Assembly: GCA_028571685.1 (NCBI GenBank)
Contig: CM053143.1
Coordinates: forward strand, 151,770,329-151,834,328
DNA from: Heterohyrax brucei
Taxonomy: Eukaryota; Chordata; Mammalia; Hyracoidea; Procaviidae
Length of the DNA stretch: 64,000 nt
Direction of reading: 5' to 3'
Position numbers and translations under genes: made by a program. The first letter of the stretch is position 1. Each line of letters starts with the position of its first letter. The notes under the pieces are model-generated. The model ran no database searches and was not told the DNA's origin. It worked only from the letters and a program-made list of their open reading frames with translations. Positions 1 through 10,002 of this stretch are shown piece after piece.

Positions 1-400
1 GGTAAAGCTGAATGATAAATAAAGAAGACTGAAGAAAGACTGATGCCTTCGAATTTTTGTATTGATGAAGAATATCGAACATACCATTGACTGCCAGAAG
101 AACAAACAAATTTGTCTTGGAAGAAGTACGGCTAGAATGCTCTTTAGAGGCAAAGATAATGAGACTTCATCTCACATACTTTAGACATTTTATCAGGAGG
201 GACCAGTTGCTGGAGAGGGACATCATGCTTGGAAGGGGGTCAGAGTGAAAGAGGAAGGCCCTCAGTGAGATGTACTGACACAGTGGCTGCAACAAGGGGC
301 TCAAACAACAATTGTAGGGATGGTGTAGGACCAGGAAATGTTTCCTTCTGTTGTACTCAGGGTCACTTAGCGTCAACCAGCTCAATGGTACCTAATGACT
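1..400 (+). mobile_element. RTE (BovB-type) LINE, 3' end, cut by window edge
   Basis: This is the last part of the RTE reverse-transcriptase ORF plus its tail. Decayed translation keeps family landmarks such as RGRPS near 255-270, and the sequence ends with the ...TCA(A)TGGTACCTAATGAC tail shared by the other RTE copies here. Stops and indels interrupt every frame, so it is non-coding. The 5' part lies outside the window. Confidence 0.8.
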
Positions 401-1087
401 AGGTTTAATTACACTGAACATGATAGTATGTTGAGATTTCTAAAAGAGTAGAAAAGAATACTGAAAGGAACTTCATGCTGAAGTAAAATTTCTATCATAG
501 ATTCTTAAACATATAAAATGCTAAATGGATCTATTCTAAACCAGAGCTATATATATATACATGTACATAAAATATACATACATACTTAATATATATACAT
601 ACATAATAAAGTAGACTTCGGTCATTTTGCTAGTTAGTCTGATCAATAGCTAATGTTGGTTCAGAACTGTGAAACCTAAAATGAATTTGTCATTTTCATT
701 GGAATTATCTGTATCAACTATTCTGCACTGATGAAAAAAACTAGATAAATGCCACATCTGTCATTCACAGTTCGTTAATAGATGCCATCTGTTCATAATA
801 TCACCAGGAGTATGATCCTGTTACAAATGATTTAAGTTTTTATGCAAGGAAAGAAAATCATGCTATTTCACCATCGCTGTGTAAGAATGGTTCAGATCTT
901 CCCTTTTAAGTAAACATCCTTTATCTCCACAGGCAACAGCATGCATGGTGAGCATTGTTCCCATGAATTCAGATGACACTATGACAAGCTCTTTGAAAAT
1001 ACTCATTGACCTCATATGCAGGAAAGAAAGATCATAAAAGGTCATAATACTATTGTTGATGGTGATGACACTGGCTTAGTTATATAA
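401..1087. other. unassigned AT-rich interval
   Basis: I recognise no repeat family here apart from the microsatellite at 548-608. A 60-codon minus-strand frame (863-1045) and a short plus-strand frame preceded by an acceptor-like pyrimidine-AG near 933 are visible, but neither shows a recognisable domain or a second exon. Confidence 0.5.
548..608. repeat. TA / ACAT-type microsatellite
   Basis: Alternating TATATA and ACATACAT-like units run for about 60 bases with interruptions. It is low-complexity DNA. Confidence 0.8.
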
Positions 1088-1674
1088 TGTTTCTATAGCA
1101 GAAATATCACAAGTGGGTGGCATTAACAAACACAAATTTACTTTCTCACAGTTTAGGAAGCTAGAATTCAAGGCAAAGGCTCTAGAGGAGGTCTTTTTCT
1201 CTTTTGCCACTGAAAGAGTGTCCTTGTCTAGTCAACTTCTGCTTCTTGGTTCCTTGGAGATCTGCTTGTGTCTTGACATCAATCTTCCCCTATTTCTGCT
1301 TTCTAGCTTGCTTGTTTCATCTCTTTTGCATCAAAAGAGATTGACTCAAGAAACACCCTACATCAATACTGTTTTATTGACATAAGAAAGACAACCCATT
1401 CCCAAATGGAATTAAAGCCACAGGCATACCCAAACAAACAAACAAACAAAAAAACCAAGCATACTGCCCTGGAGTTGATTCTGACTCATAGCAACCCTAC
1501 AGGGCAGAGCAGAGCTGCTCTCAAGAGTTTCTAAGGAGTACCTGGTAGACTTGAACTGCCAATCTTTTGGTTAGCAGCCATAGCACTTAACCACTATGCT
1601 GCCAGGTTTTCTAGAGGCACAGAGGTTAGGACTTACAACATACATTTTAGTGGGACAAAATCCAGTCCATAACA
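1088..1674 (-). mobile_element. ERVL-MaLR-like solo LTR, split by an AfroSINE
   Basis: Read on the minus strand this belongs to the LTR family seen eight more times here: start TGT.ATGGA(C/T)TG.ATT, then an aATAAA-type stretch and an end like ...GCCACCCACTTGTGAT. On the plus strand the marks are CACAAGTGGGTGGC near 1110 and CAGTCCATAACAG near 1670. It is non-coding, with no internal retroviral genes. An AfroSINE interrupts it at 1427-1609. Confidence 0.7.
1427..1609 (-). mobile_element. AfroSINE in an LTR
   Basis: Antisense AfroSINE. A-rich tail ((CAAA)n) at 1430-1455, body TGATTCTGACTCATAG, and tRNA-like head ending in CTTAACCACTATGCTGCCAGG. The box-B-like region is diverged (GACTTGAACTGCC). 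Flanks AGGCATA and AGGCACA are a likely TSD. It inserted after the surrounding LTR. Confidence 0.88.
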
Positions 1675-1687
1675 GGTACCATTGCAT

Positions 1688-1835
1688 GTATTTCTCTACT
1701 CACAGCAACCCAAGTAATAGAGTAGGTTGTAACCTTTATGGGAACCCATTCCTGGTCTTCTGTCCTACAGAGACACACAGTGGATTCAAATGGCCAGTCT
1801 TTCAGTTAGCAACCAAGTGCTTCCCCGTTTTGCTG
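1688..1835 (-). mobile_element. degenerate AfroSINE
   Basis: Antisense and strongly diverged, but CTACTCACAGCAACCC, GTGGATTCAAATGGCCAGTC and TTTCAGTTAGCAACCAAG occur in AfroSINE order. It abuts the end of the preceding LTR. Confidence 0.65.
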
Positions 1836-2097
1836 CTGGAGCTCCTTACTATAAAGTTATAGAAGACTGTAAAATATATATTAAATGTATTGTCATTTTT
1901 TTCTTCATTTATGTTTTAAAATCACTTAATGTTTTTGTTATCTTTTAAAATTATTACTACCTTATTAACAGAAGAATATTAAACCAGCTTTTGGAATCAC
2001 TTGTTCAGCATTTCCCGTTTCTTTTTATTTTTAAGAGATGGCACTATTTTGCCCTTGCATATATGGAAAGAGACAGAGAAATACTCTTGTTATTAAT

Positions 2098-2330
2098 AAA
2101 TGCTTCATCAAATGCAGTGAAGATTTACTTTAGTGCCCACATATATTAGGCACTGAGGACCAAAATAAGACAGTCATGTGAGGGAGCTTACAGTTGCAAG
2201 AGGTGGGTGGAAAATCATAATCCAGTGCAACAATACAGCTGTGCGAAGGGTCTAAGGGAAAAAGTAATAAGCCCTAGCTCTAACTCCTTGGGGGAAGGAG
2301 GTAGGTTAGGGAGTCAGCAGAGGTATTATT
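2098..2330 (+). repeat. ancient L2/MIR-like repeat
   Basis: The order '...TTAGGCACTGAGGACCAAAATAAGACAG...GGGAGCTTACAGTTG' matches the common ancient mammalian pattern (GGCACTG..GATACA..GACA..GGAGCTTACA). Heavily diverged; the family name is uncertain. Confidence 0.5.
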
Positions 2331-2454
2331 TATAAAGAATCGCCTGATAGGCCCTGGGACCTTCCACAGAGAGTTGTAGCCAACCCGTGTCAACTCTCCT
2401 GATAAAGAGCTGAGAAAATTTCCCATTCTTTTTCTACCCTCTAGATCTGCTGTA

Positions 2455-2570
2455 TGGAAACTGTGGTGGACAGTTAAGTGCTATGGCTGCCACCCAAATG
2501 GTCAAGGAGGCAGCTATACTGTCTTACAGGATAACTATTGGGTGGGACTCAATGTCGATGGGTTTTTTAA
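2455..2570 (+). mobile_element. AfroSINE with internal deletion
   Basis: A sense tRNA-like head (GGAAACTGTGGTGGACAGTT, then CTATGGCTGCCACCCAAA) is followed almost directly by the 3' portion (TGGGACTCAATGTCGATGGG). The middle of the SINE is missing. Confidence 0.6.
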
Positions 2571-2588
2571 ATCTGCTATCATACCTAC

Positions 2589-2757
2589 GGAAGCCCTGCT
2601 GGCATAGTGGTTGAGTGCTACATCTGCCAACCAAAAGGATGGCAGTTCAAATCTACCAGGTGCTCTCTGGAAACTCTACAGAGAAGTTCTACTGTGCCCT
2701 ATAGGTTCACTATGAGTCAGAATCAACTCAGTGGAGCTGGGTGTCTTTGTGTGATCC
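2589..2757 (+). mobile_element. AfroSINE, sense, with TSD
   Basis: Complete sense copy: A-box region CTGGCATAGTGGTTGAG, box-B region GCAGTTCAAATCTACC, body AGTTCTACTGTGCCC, 3' part TATGAGTCAGAATCAACTC. Flanked by TACCTAC at 2582-2588 and 2758-2764. There is no intact RNA polymerase III gene function to infer. Confidence 0.92.
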
Positions 2758-3009
2758 TACCTACGCTTGGCTGAACCCAGCCCTCAGCCTGAGGGTAAGG
2801 AATTCCTTTCACACGTTCCTTTGCAGGAAGCCGCCTGTGGCAGGGAGCATGTGGAGAAGGAGGGAAATCACTCCTAGAGCAGTATACCTACTATTATTAT
2901 AAATGCCACATGACAATAGTGCCTTTCCTGGCACATGAGAACAGTCAAAGGTATATGGCCCAAAGCTTGTCAGGAGTGGGAGAGAAGGGAAAGGGAGAAT
3001 TTTGCTTAG

Positions 3010-3177
3010 GAGTCACTGAGAAGCTGTTACTGATAGTGGAATAACTTGGAAGTGATGGGTGATAGCTGTACAATATGATGAGTGTAATCAATGGCATCGA
3101 ATTATACATATAAAATATGATGAATTGGCCTCATTTTGATATATTTATTTTTACCACAATAAAATAATTTAAAAAAT
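3010..3177 (+). mobile_element. old L1 3' end
   Basis: TGATAGCTGTACAATATGA, then GAATTATACATATAAAATA and ACCACAATAAAATAATTT resemble the 3' terminus of ancient mammalian L1s ('GTGATGGTTGCACAA...GAATTGTACACTT...CAATAAA'). Non-coding. Confidence 0.5.
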
Positions 3178-4385
3178 ACTACACAAAAATTTAGGCCTAG
3201 TTGTTTGCAACCCAGGTAACATTTTTATGGGATAATCTTGGTTTCTGTACACTTGGCAACTCTAAAGATTTTTTTAAAAAGCCAGCAGGGAACTAAGAAT
3301 GAGTATTACAGAACTGTAGCTTTAAAAATGTTTAAGTAAGGTTGTACTTTTTATATACATAGAACTGTTTGAATCACAAAGGAAATACAACTTAAGTGTC
3401 AGTGTTTATTGGCCCCGGTTCTTGAGCTTCTCAGTTAAGTCTAGAAACTCTTCAGAAGCATTCTGGCATTGAGAAAGAGTTGCTAAATTGTGGCTAAGAT
3501 TCCACTGAATCAGTAGTTTTCCTGGCTTCGCTGTGTGTGTGGTATAAGGATGAAACTAAGCTCCTGCTTCAAGGCTAGACTATCCTAGCCAATCAGACTG
3601 CATGAAAGAGAAGCAGACATGGCTTTTATTGAGATTTCTGTTCTAGTATTAAGTATGCATGATCTAATAAGTATGGAATTCTTTCCTGAAATGTCAGAAG
3701 TACCTTGCACTGAAATTGTACGTGTTGCCTTAACATTTAAAGGCTTGAGAAAATATAAAAAAATAAATGATGGTTTCCATTCTATTTGAATTCTAAAGTT
3801 AAGCATTGTGAAGCTGAGACTAGCTATTTTATGCTTTAATATAAGTTACTAAAACTTTTATACTCCCGTTTTCCCAAAACTAAGCCAAGCCGTAACAGGA
3901 CAATCGAACACTCAAAACAGCAAGCTTCCGGAAACAGTACTAACTCATCAGTAGCTATTTTGTTTTAAACTAGATTTGGGGAGCCATCTGCTGGTAAATT
4001 GCTGAATTGTCACTTTTTTTTTTTTTCTTAAACGGCCACACCGTTCAATCTGCCAGATAAAACACAGGACGCCTAGTTAAATGAGAATTTCAGATAAACA
4101 ATAGTTTTTTAGGTTTTTTTTATTGTTATTATAAGTAAATCACTACACTACTTACTTCAGGTGTCAGTACTGCCTTGTTTTAAATTTAGAATTATGTTCT
4201 TTGCAGTACTTCAAGAAACATTTACTTGAAGCTCAGATAGCATGGTTATTTGGTAATATGTTAGTTGGCATATCCTCATTGCTCCAATATAAAGGCTAGT
4301 TTTCTCCATTTTGTCTCATAACTGGCTTCTTGTCTATTCTTCACTGAGCTCTTCTTCCTGTCTGTGTATTTCTTCCCTGCTCATA
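3178..4385. other. largely unassigned interval, 1.2 kb
   Basis: No gene is visible. A poly-T run lies at 4013-4027. The stretch at about 4050-4125 (CAGATAAAACACAGGACGCC, then TTCAGATAAACAATAG) resembles a common dispersed mammalian repeat that I cannot name confidently. A 73-codon minus-strand frame (3585-3806) has no recognisable motif. Confidence 0.5.
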
Positions 4386-4561
4386 AACCAAACCAAACCA
4401 AGACAAGCACGCACTGTGTCAAGTTGATTCCAATTCATAGTAGCAACCTTATAGGACAGAGTACAACTGCCCTATAGAGTTTCCAAGGAGCACCTGGTGG
4501 ATTCAAACTGCTGACCTGGTTTACAGCTGAAGCGTTTAAACTTAAACCATTAGGTTTTCTC
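4386..4561 (-). mobile_element. AfroSINE
   Basis: Antisense copy with an (AAACC)n tail at 4386-4402, body AGTTGATTCCAATTCATAG, AGGAGCACCTGGTGGATTC and a diverged head ending TTAAACCATTAGGTTTTC. Confidence 0.88.
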
Positions 4562-4597
4562 CAAGCTCATCAGGTCTCACATTTAAGGAATACAGGT

Positions 4598-5100
4598 CAG
4601 TTGCAAATCTGCTACAAAGGATGTATGTAAAATGTTAAAAAGGAAAGGTGTTACCCTGAAGACAAAGATGTGCCTGACCCAGGTCACGGTGTTTTCAATC
4701 CTCATATGCATGTGAAAGCTGGATGATGAATAAGGAAGACAGAGGAAAAACTGATGCCTTTGACTCATGGAGTTAGCATAAAAATTATGAATGAATAAAT
4801 CTGTCTCAGAAGAAGTATAGTCAGAATGGTCCTTAGAAGCAAGGATGACGAGACTATATCTCACATACTTGGGACATGTTCTGAGGATGGATCAGTTCCT
4901 GGAGGAAGACATCATGCTTGGTGAAGTAAAGAGTCATCACAAAAGAGGAAGACCCTCAAGGATGGAATGACAGTGCTTGCAACAAGGGACTCAAGCATCA
5001 CAACAATGGCAAGGATGGCACAGGACAGGGCAGGGTTTCCTTCTGTTGTACACGTGCTCACTGTCAGTTGAAACCAACTCAACCGCACCTAACAAAACAA
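4598..5100 (+). mobile_element. RTE (BovB-type) LINE, 3' end
   Basis: Same segment as at the window start, slightly longer: remnants of GTGAAAGCTGGATGATGAAT (4715-4734), TCCTTAGAAGCAAGGATGAC, AAAGAGGAAGACCCTCAAGG and tail CAACCGCACCTAACAAAAC. It is 5'-truncated and carries stops and indels. Confidence 0.85.
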
Positions 5101-5184
5101 TAACTGGTTAATTAAAACTGCTGAGTGAAAAATCAAAAAAGAATTGGTTGCAAAGTCTACTTGTCTGTAAAAACAAAATAAAAG

Positions 5185-6010
5185 GGGCCTGGGGACCATA
5201 ATTTTGGGAGGACATCTAAGTCAACCAGTATGATACAGGTTTTTTAGAAAATGTTCTACATCCCAACTCATGGAGCCATGAGTCGGATCTGACTCGATGG
5301 CACTTGGCTGGCTTGGCTGTTCAACATCCCACTTGGGTGGGTGGTGTCTGGGATCTTAAAGTTTTCGAGTGACCATCTAAGATACGACAATTGGTCCCAT
5401 CCCACTTAAAGCAAATGAGAATGAAAAAAACAAAGATACAGGGAAAATACTAGCCCAAAGGACTAAAGGGCCAAATGAACCAGACTCCACCAACCTGAGA
5501 CTAGAAAAACTGTATGGTGCTTGGCTACCACCAATAACCATCCTGAAGGGGAATAACACAGAATCCCAGACACAGCAGGAGAAAAATGTTGAACAGAATT
5601 CCAATTCACATAAACAAGACCATAATTAATGGTCTGAGACTGGAGAAATCTTCAAAACTACAGCTCCTAGACATACTGGTAACGCAGAATTGAAACCATT
5701 CTCTAAACCCTCTCTTCAGGCAAAGACTAGGCAGGACTATGAAACAACAACAACAGCAAAATGCATATGAGAAAGGTGCTTCTCAGTTCAGATACCCAAG
5801 ACCAGATACGCAGGTCCTGCCTGAAAGCAGGGTAAAGCAGGTGGGGACTGCAATGGTTTGATGGATACAGGAAAAGGGGGAGAGTGCTGTCAGGCTGTGG
5901 AGACTGCAGCTAATGTCACAAAACATGTGTAGCAGATGTTACAAAACAACACGCGGATCAGTTTTTGAATGAAAAATTAACTTGAATTGTAAACGTTCTC
6001 CTAACATGCA
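5185..6010 (+). mobile_element. afrotherian-type L1 3'UTR
   Basis: This long non-coding L1 3'UTR occurs repeatedly in the window. Landmarks in order: GACATCTAAGTCAACCAG, GGTGTCTGGGATCTTAAAG, GACCATCTAAGATAC, ACTAAAGGGCCAAATGAACC, TATGGTGCTTGGCTACCACC, and a terminal ATTAACTTGAATTGTAAACG. It is 5'-truncated, with no ORF2 remaining. A 54-bp SINE tail interrupts it at 5266-5319. Confidence 0.75.
5266..5319 (+). mobile_element. tail-only AfroSINE insertion, 54 bp, with TSD
   Basis: Only the 3' end of an AfroSINE is present (CATGAGTCGGATCTGACTCG, then GGCACTTGGCTGGCTTGGCT). It is flanked by TTCTACATCCCA (5254-5265) and TTCAACATCCCA (5320-5331), a 12-bp duplication with one mismatch, as expected of a severely 5'-truncated retroinsertion. 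Confidence 0.82.
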
Positions 6011-6654
6011 ACAAACATAAAAGGGATATACATGTATATTTTATTTTTGACCTTTAAAATTTTTAATTTATGATGTGAGTTGATAATACATCCACACGTT
6101 TTCCAATTTTTGGAAAAATGCAAGTGGATAGTCAATGAAAAGTCACCCCAAATTGCTTTACGTGATGGAGAGACAACCAACATGCTATATTTGATCTTCA
6201 GTCATCTTAGAGAAGGACATTAAAGTGACAAAATGTGGTTAAATTGTCTCTTGAAAACAAATAGCACTTTAGATGACAATAAAAGACAGTTCTTCTCTTT
6301 TTTAATTTAATGACTTATTTTGCCTGTGAAGCAAACAAGAAGTTTTATTGTCTTAAATCTTGGTTGCGTCAGATTGCCTGCAATTGCAGAATCCAATTTA
6401 TTTAAAATGTTTGTATTATAAAAGAGCACCAGATGGAGGTGTTTCTCCATGAAAGTGGTGGTTCAAGTGGATGAAGCAACAGAACTTTTTGCCTGATTTT
6501 GGATGTCTTTCTTTCTCTCTATAATCTCTCAGCCTTCAGTTAGTCAGGTAATGAGAAACACTGGGGGTTAGTAGACCTGCCTTCAGACCCCAGCTTTGTA
6601 TCTTTCCATCTGTAATTGTGTATCAAATTAACCTGTGGGAGCCTTCCATCTCCC
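6011..6654. other. unassigned interval
   Basis: AT-rich, with no repeat family or coding potential that I can support. Minus-strand frames at 6001-6183 and 6540-6758 have no recognisable domain. Confidence 0.5.
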
Positions 6655-6957
6655 TCTGTCAGTTGTATTGTAGCAGTTTGTGTGTTGCTATGGTGCCAGG
6701 AGCTATGCCACTGGTGTCTACTGGTTATTTCAAATACCGTCATTATTTCAAAGACCACCTATAGACAGGTTTCCATGGTGCTTGCAGCGTAAGACAGACT
6801 AGGAAGAAATCCCTACCAATAAGCTTCAGAAAATTGGCCGATGAAAACCTGTGGGGTTCACAATAGAATATTGTCTCATGTGGTACAGCAAGATGAGTCC
6901 CATAAGGGGCTGCAACACTAGACTGAAGCATGTCAGTAACTGTGAAAATGACACCCA
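6655..6957 (+). mobile_element. RTE 5'-region fragment
   Basis: Parallels the RTE 5' segment at 9000-9680: GTGTGTTGCTATGGTGCCAG, GAGCTATGCCACTGGTGTC, AAGACAGACTAGGAAGAAAT, AAATTGGCCGATGAAAACC, AATATTGTCTCATGTGGTAC. It lacks the RTE ORF and 3' end. The assignment comes from comparing copies inside the window. Confidence 0.6.
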
Positions 6958-7261
6958 TGCTTATACTGTTATAAAAGTTAGCTAATATCTATGAAATATA
7001 AGTGTACTATATATCGCCAAAGACCATCAAAACAAGGTAGTAGGCACGCTGTGGAGCACTGTGGAGATCTCAGTAAGAGGGTGTTGGGAAGGACCTGTCA
7101 TAGGATTTTGGCTGTGGAAGGAGGATTTGGGTCCAAGAAACGAGAGTTTCACTTTGGATTGGCTGTTGTCAGAATGCAGGTACAATTCTGTGATTGGGTA
7201 TCTTGGTAATCTTGAATTTTGAGAGGTGTCTCAGTTTCTTCGCGCCGCTATAACAGAAATA

Positions 7262-7427
7262 CAAGTAAAGCCAAACCCACTGCTGTCAAGTTCATCCCAA
7301 CTCATAGTGACCCTACAGGACAGAATAGAACTACTCCACAATTTCCAAGGAATGCTTGGTGGATTTGAACTGCTGACCTTTTGGTTAGCAGACATAGCAC
7401 TTAACCACTACATCACCAGGTTTTCCA
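7262..7427 (-). mobile_element. AfroSINE in an LTR
   Basis: Antisense copy with GCCAAACCCACTGCTGTCAA, CATAGTGACCCTACAGGACA, TTGGTGGATTTGAACTGCTG and head CTTAACCACTACATCACC. It splits the LTR near its 3' end. Confidence 0.92.
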
Positions 7428-7746
7428 AGTGGCCTTAAAAAACTGAATTTTATTTTCTCACACGCTAGGAAGCTAGAACTCCAAATCGGATGCACCAGCT
7501 CTAGGGAAGGCTTTCTCTCTATTGATTCTAGGGGAAAGTCCTTGTCTCTTTTCAGCTTCTGTTCCTAGGTTCTTTGGTGATCTTTGTGTGTCAGAGCACC
7601 TGTCTTCTTCCATCTGTGTTTCCTTGCTTTTGTGCCTTGTCTGTTTTTGTATCTTAAAATTGATTGGGTTAATACACATGCTACCATGATTTGGGCTTAT
7701 TAACAAAGAAATTCCTCCTCCGAAATGTGATCACATCCGCAGGTAT

Positions 7747-8008
7747 AAACCAAACCCACTGTTATCCTATAGGACAGAACAGAACTGTCTTGCGTGGTTG
7801 TAATCTTTAAAGCTATGGTCTTTATGGAATTTGACTGCTACTTCTGCCTCCTGAAAAGTGGTTGGTGGGTTCCAAGTGTCAATCTTTTAGGTAGCTGTGG
7901 AGTACTTAACCGCTGTGCCACCAAAGCACCTGCCCACAGGCAAAAACCAAAAATCAAACTCATCGCTATCGAGTTGATGCCTATCAGTGTGAGTCCACAG
8001 GATAGGTG
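7747..8008 (-). mobile_element. two AfroSINE remnants in tandem
   Basis: A diverged antisense AfroSINE (TAAACCAAACCCACTGTTAT, TATAGGACAGAACAGAACTG, head GTACTTAACCGCTGTGCCACC) is followed at about 7945-8008 by the 3' part of another (CTCATCGCTATCGAGTTGATG, ending near CACAGGATAGG). Both sit in the same LTR. Confidence 0.72.
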
Positions 8009-8063
8009 TTAGGATTTACCACATGTCTTTTGGGGGGACCCAATTCAATCCATAAGAGGAGGG

Positions 8064-8511
8064 CAGACTTGAGCCAGGCTCAGATTCTAAAACTAGGCAC
8101 TCATGCACTCATCTTAGCTAGGAGAAAGGGCTGTTTGATATTTTGTGGGTTGCACAGTGACTTTGCTTTTATCTGTGCTTGCGAAAAATTAGCAAGTGCT
8201 CTCTGTCTCATTTCATCCCAGTCTTCTTGACTGGTGTTGGTGTCCTTTGAGATAGTTTATGTCCAATAGGAGATAGCCAGGCCTAGCTGTGAGCTACAGG
8301 CCAGCTCTGACATGATGGAGCCTTACGTGTGCCGGGGGACTCCCAGGTGTCAAGGCCTGCTTCTTCCTTTCTTGCAGGGCACATGTTACTTCGTAAATGC
8401 TCGCTCAAACTTGGTTGTATCTGGATTGCATTCCAATCATTCAATGATAATGATGTGTCTTTCTCGCCTGTTACAGGCTAATGAACTCCTAGAAAAGAGA
8501 GATGCGTTGAA
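8064..8511. other. unassigned interval left of the palindrome
   Basis: Possibly single-copy. TTCTTCCTTTCTTGCAGGGC at about 8363-8382 looks like a splice acceptor, and an 84-codon plus-strand frame (8312-8566) runs through it, but the frame continues into the palindrome and has no recognisable domain. Confidence 0.45.
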
Positions 8512-8700
8512 GGGTGGATTAACCAGTAAGCAAGTATGTATGGGCTTAATTGTGTTGACTTATTAATTTGTAGTGCATAATTTCACATGTGTGACTGACG
8601 TGGTGATGCCAGCCAAGTGCCATCAGGTGAAATTGTGTGCTACAGATTAGTAAGCACAATTAAGCCTATGCGTATCTTGCTTATTGGGTAATCCATCCCT
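8512..8700. repeat. 189-bp imperfect palindrome, unassigned
   Basis: The left arm (8512-8585) and the complement of the right arm (8627-8700) match along their whole length. Shared blocks include TGGATTA, TAAGCAAG, GGCTTAATTGTG, TGTAG and AATTTCAC. The apex is around 8606. The terminal blocks suggest a miniature inverted-repeat DNA transposon, but I cannot name the family. A transcript would fold into a long hairpin. Confidence 0.72.
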
Positions 8701-8984
8701 GGCTAGGTCTCATTGGAATTTTTCTCTCTCTGACATGGAATTGGCTCTTAATAGATTGGAAATAAGTAGCTCCCACAGCCTTGCTCTTTGTATCTCTGCC
8801 TTTCTCTTTCTTCCTTCTATGTTCTACCTTCTTTTCTTGCCTTAATTAGCTCATTTAAACAAGTATGTGTAAGGTTTATAAAGCTGTGTTTCCTGTGACA
8901 CAGTACCAGAATGATACTGTTTTTAAAGAAATCATCCAAAACCAAAATGTCACTATTCATTCACTCCAAGCATTTAAAGGAGTC

Positions 8985-9820
8985 CAAGTACAAGGAACAG
9001 TGTCCACCACTTGTCTGTCCATCAGCTGTGATGCTGAAAGCTATGTATCTTCATCATCTAGTGCTACTATTTCAGAAATACCACAATTGGATGGCTGTAA
9101 CAAAGAAAAGTTTATTTTCTCACAGTAAGATAAGTTGTAAATCCAAGTTCAGATGTCATCTCCAGCGGAAGACATTCTCTGTTGGCTCTGGAGGAAGTTC
9201 CTTATCCGCAGTCTTCCCCTGGTCAAGCGGCTTCTCAAGTGCAGAGACCCTGAGTCCACTCTGTTCCCGGCACTGCTTTCTTGGTGGTATGAGGTCCCCA
9301 TCTCTCTGTGATCACCTCTTTCTTTTATTTCCCAAGAGATTGCCTCAAGACATCATACAGTCTTGTAGATCAAGTCCTGTCTCAGCAACACAATTGCTGG
9401 CCATCCTTTTTCATTAACATTATAGAAGCAGGATTTACAACACAGAGGAAAATCACACAGTACCAGGAACCATGGCCCAGCTGAACAGATACACATGTTT
9501 TTGGAGGGATATAATTCAATCCATGACACTATGCCACTGATATTTCACATACTAGCAGAGTCACCCATGGTGAACAAGTTTCAGCAGAATGAAGCCAGAC
9601 TAGGAAGAAAGGCCTGGTGATCTACTTCCAAAAATTTGCCTATGCAAACTGTATGGATTACATCAGAATATTGTCCAATGTAGGGCTGATAGTTGAACAT
9701 CCCAGGTTGCAAGGCAATGTGAACTCAAGCATCATGAGGCTGATGTAGAACTGGACAGTGTTTCATTCTGTTGCACATGAGGTTATTATGAGTCAGGGTC
9801 AATGTGACAGCAACTAACAG
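8985..9820 (+). mobile_element. internally deleted RTE derivative, split by an LTR
   Basis: An RTE-like 5' segment (TGTGATGCTGAAAGCTA, then GAGTCACCCATGGTGAACAA, AGACTAGGAAGAAAGGCC) passes near 9700-9740 straight into the RTE 3' tail (GTGTTTCATTCTGTTGCACA, TGACAGCAACTAACAG). The whole endonuclease/RT ORF is missing. An LTR is inserted at about 9044-9528; the short CTAT at each edge fits a TSD. Confidence 0.62.
9044..9528 (-). mobile_element. ERVL-MaLR-like solo LTR
   Basis: Antisense solo LTR: left edge CATCTAGTGCTACTATTTC, ACCACAATTGGATGGCTG, AAAGTTTATTTTCTCACAG (complement of the polyadenylation region); right edge ATAATTCAATCCATGACA (complement of the LTR start). Non-coding; open frames across it (8911-9417) are spurious. 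Confidence 0.8.
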
Positions 9821-9846
9821 TAAAAATTAACAAATATAAGAACATA

Positions 9847-10002
9847 AAAAAAAAACTCATTGCCCTAGAGCCGATTCCAACTCATAGTGACCCTATAGAA
9901 CAGAGTAGAACTACCCGATAAGGTTTCTAAGGAGCAGCTGGTAGATTCAAACTGCTGACCTTATGGTTAGCAGCCAAACTCTTAACCACTGTACTATCAG
10001 GG
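9847..10002 (-). mobile_element. AfroSINE
   Basis: Antisense copy with an A-rich tail at 9847-9855, GCCGATTCCAACTCATAG, CCTATAGAACAGAGTAGAAC and head CTTAACCACTGTACTATCAGG. Confidence 0.92.

Larger units (their letters stand above)
7228..8063 (-). mobile_element. ERVL-MaLR-like solo LTR carrying SINEs
   Basis: The minus-strand LTR begins at the right with the complement of GGACCCAATTCAATCCATAA (8037-8056), and its end lies at the left near CCGCTATAACAGAAATACAAG. Central marks are TTATTTTCTCACACGCTAGG and CTAGGGAAGGCTTTCTCTC. AfroSINE insertions at 7262-7427 and 7747-8008 expand it from its usual roughly 500 bp. Non-coding. Confidence 0.72.

Noticed and set aside
8312-8566. 84-codon frame with an acceptor-like TTCTTGCAG
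   Set aside because: The frame continues into the left arm of the palindrome and has no recognisable domain.
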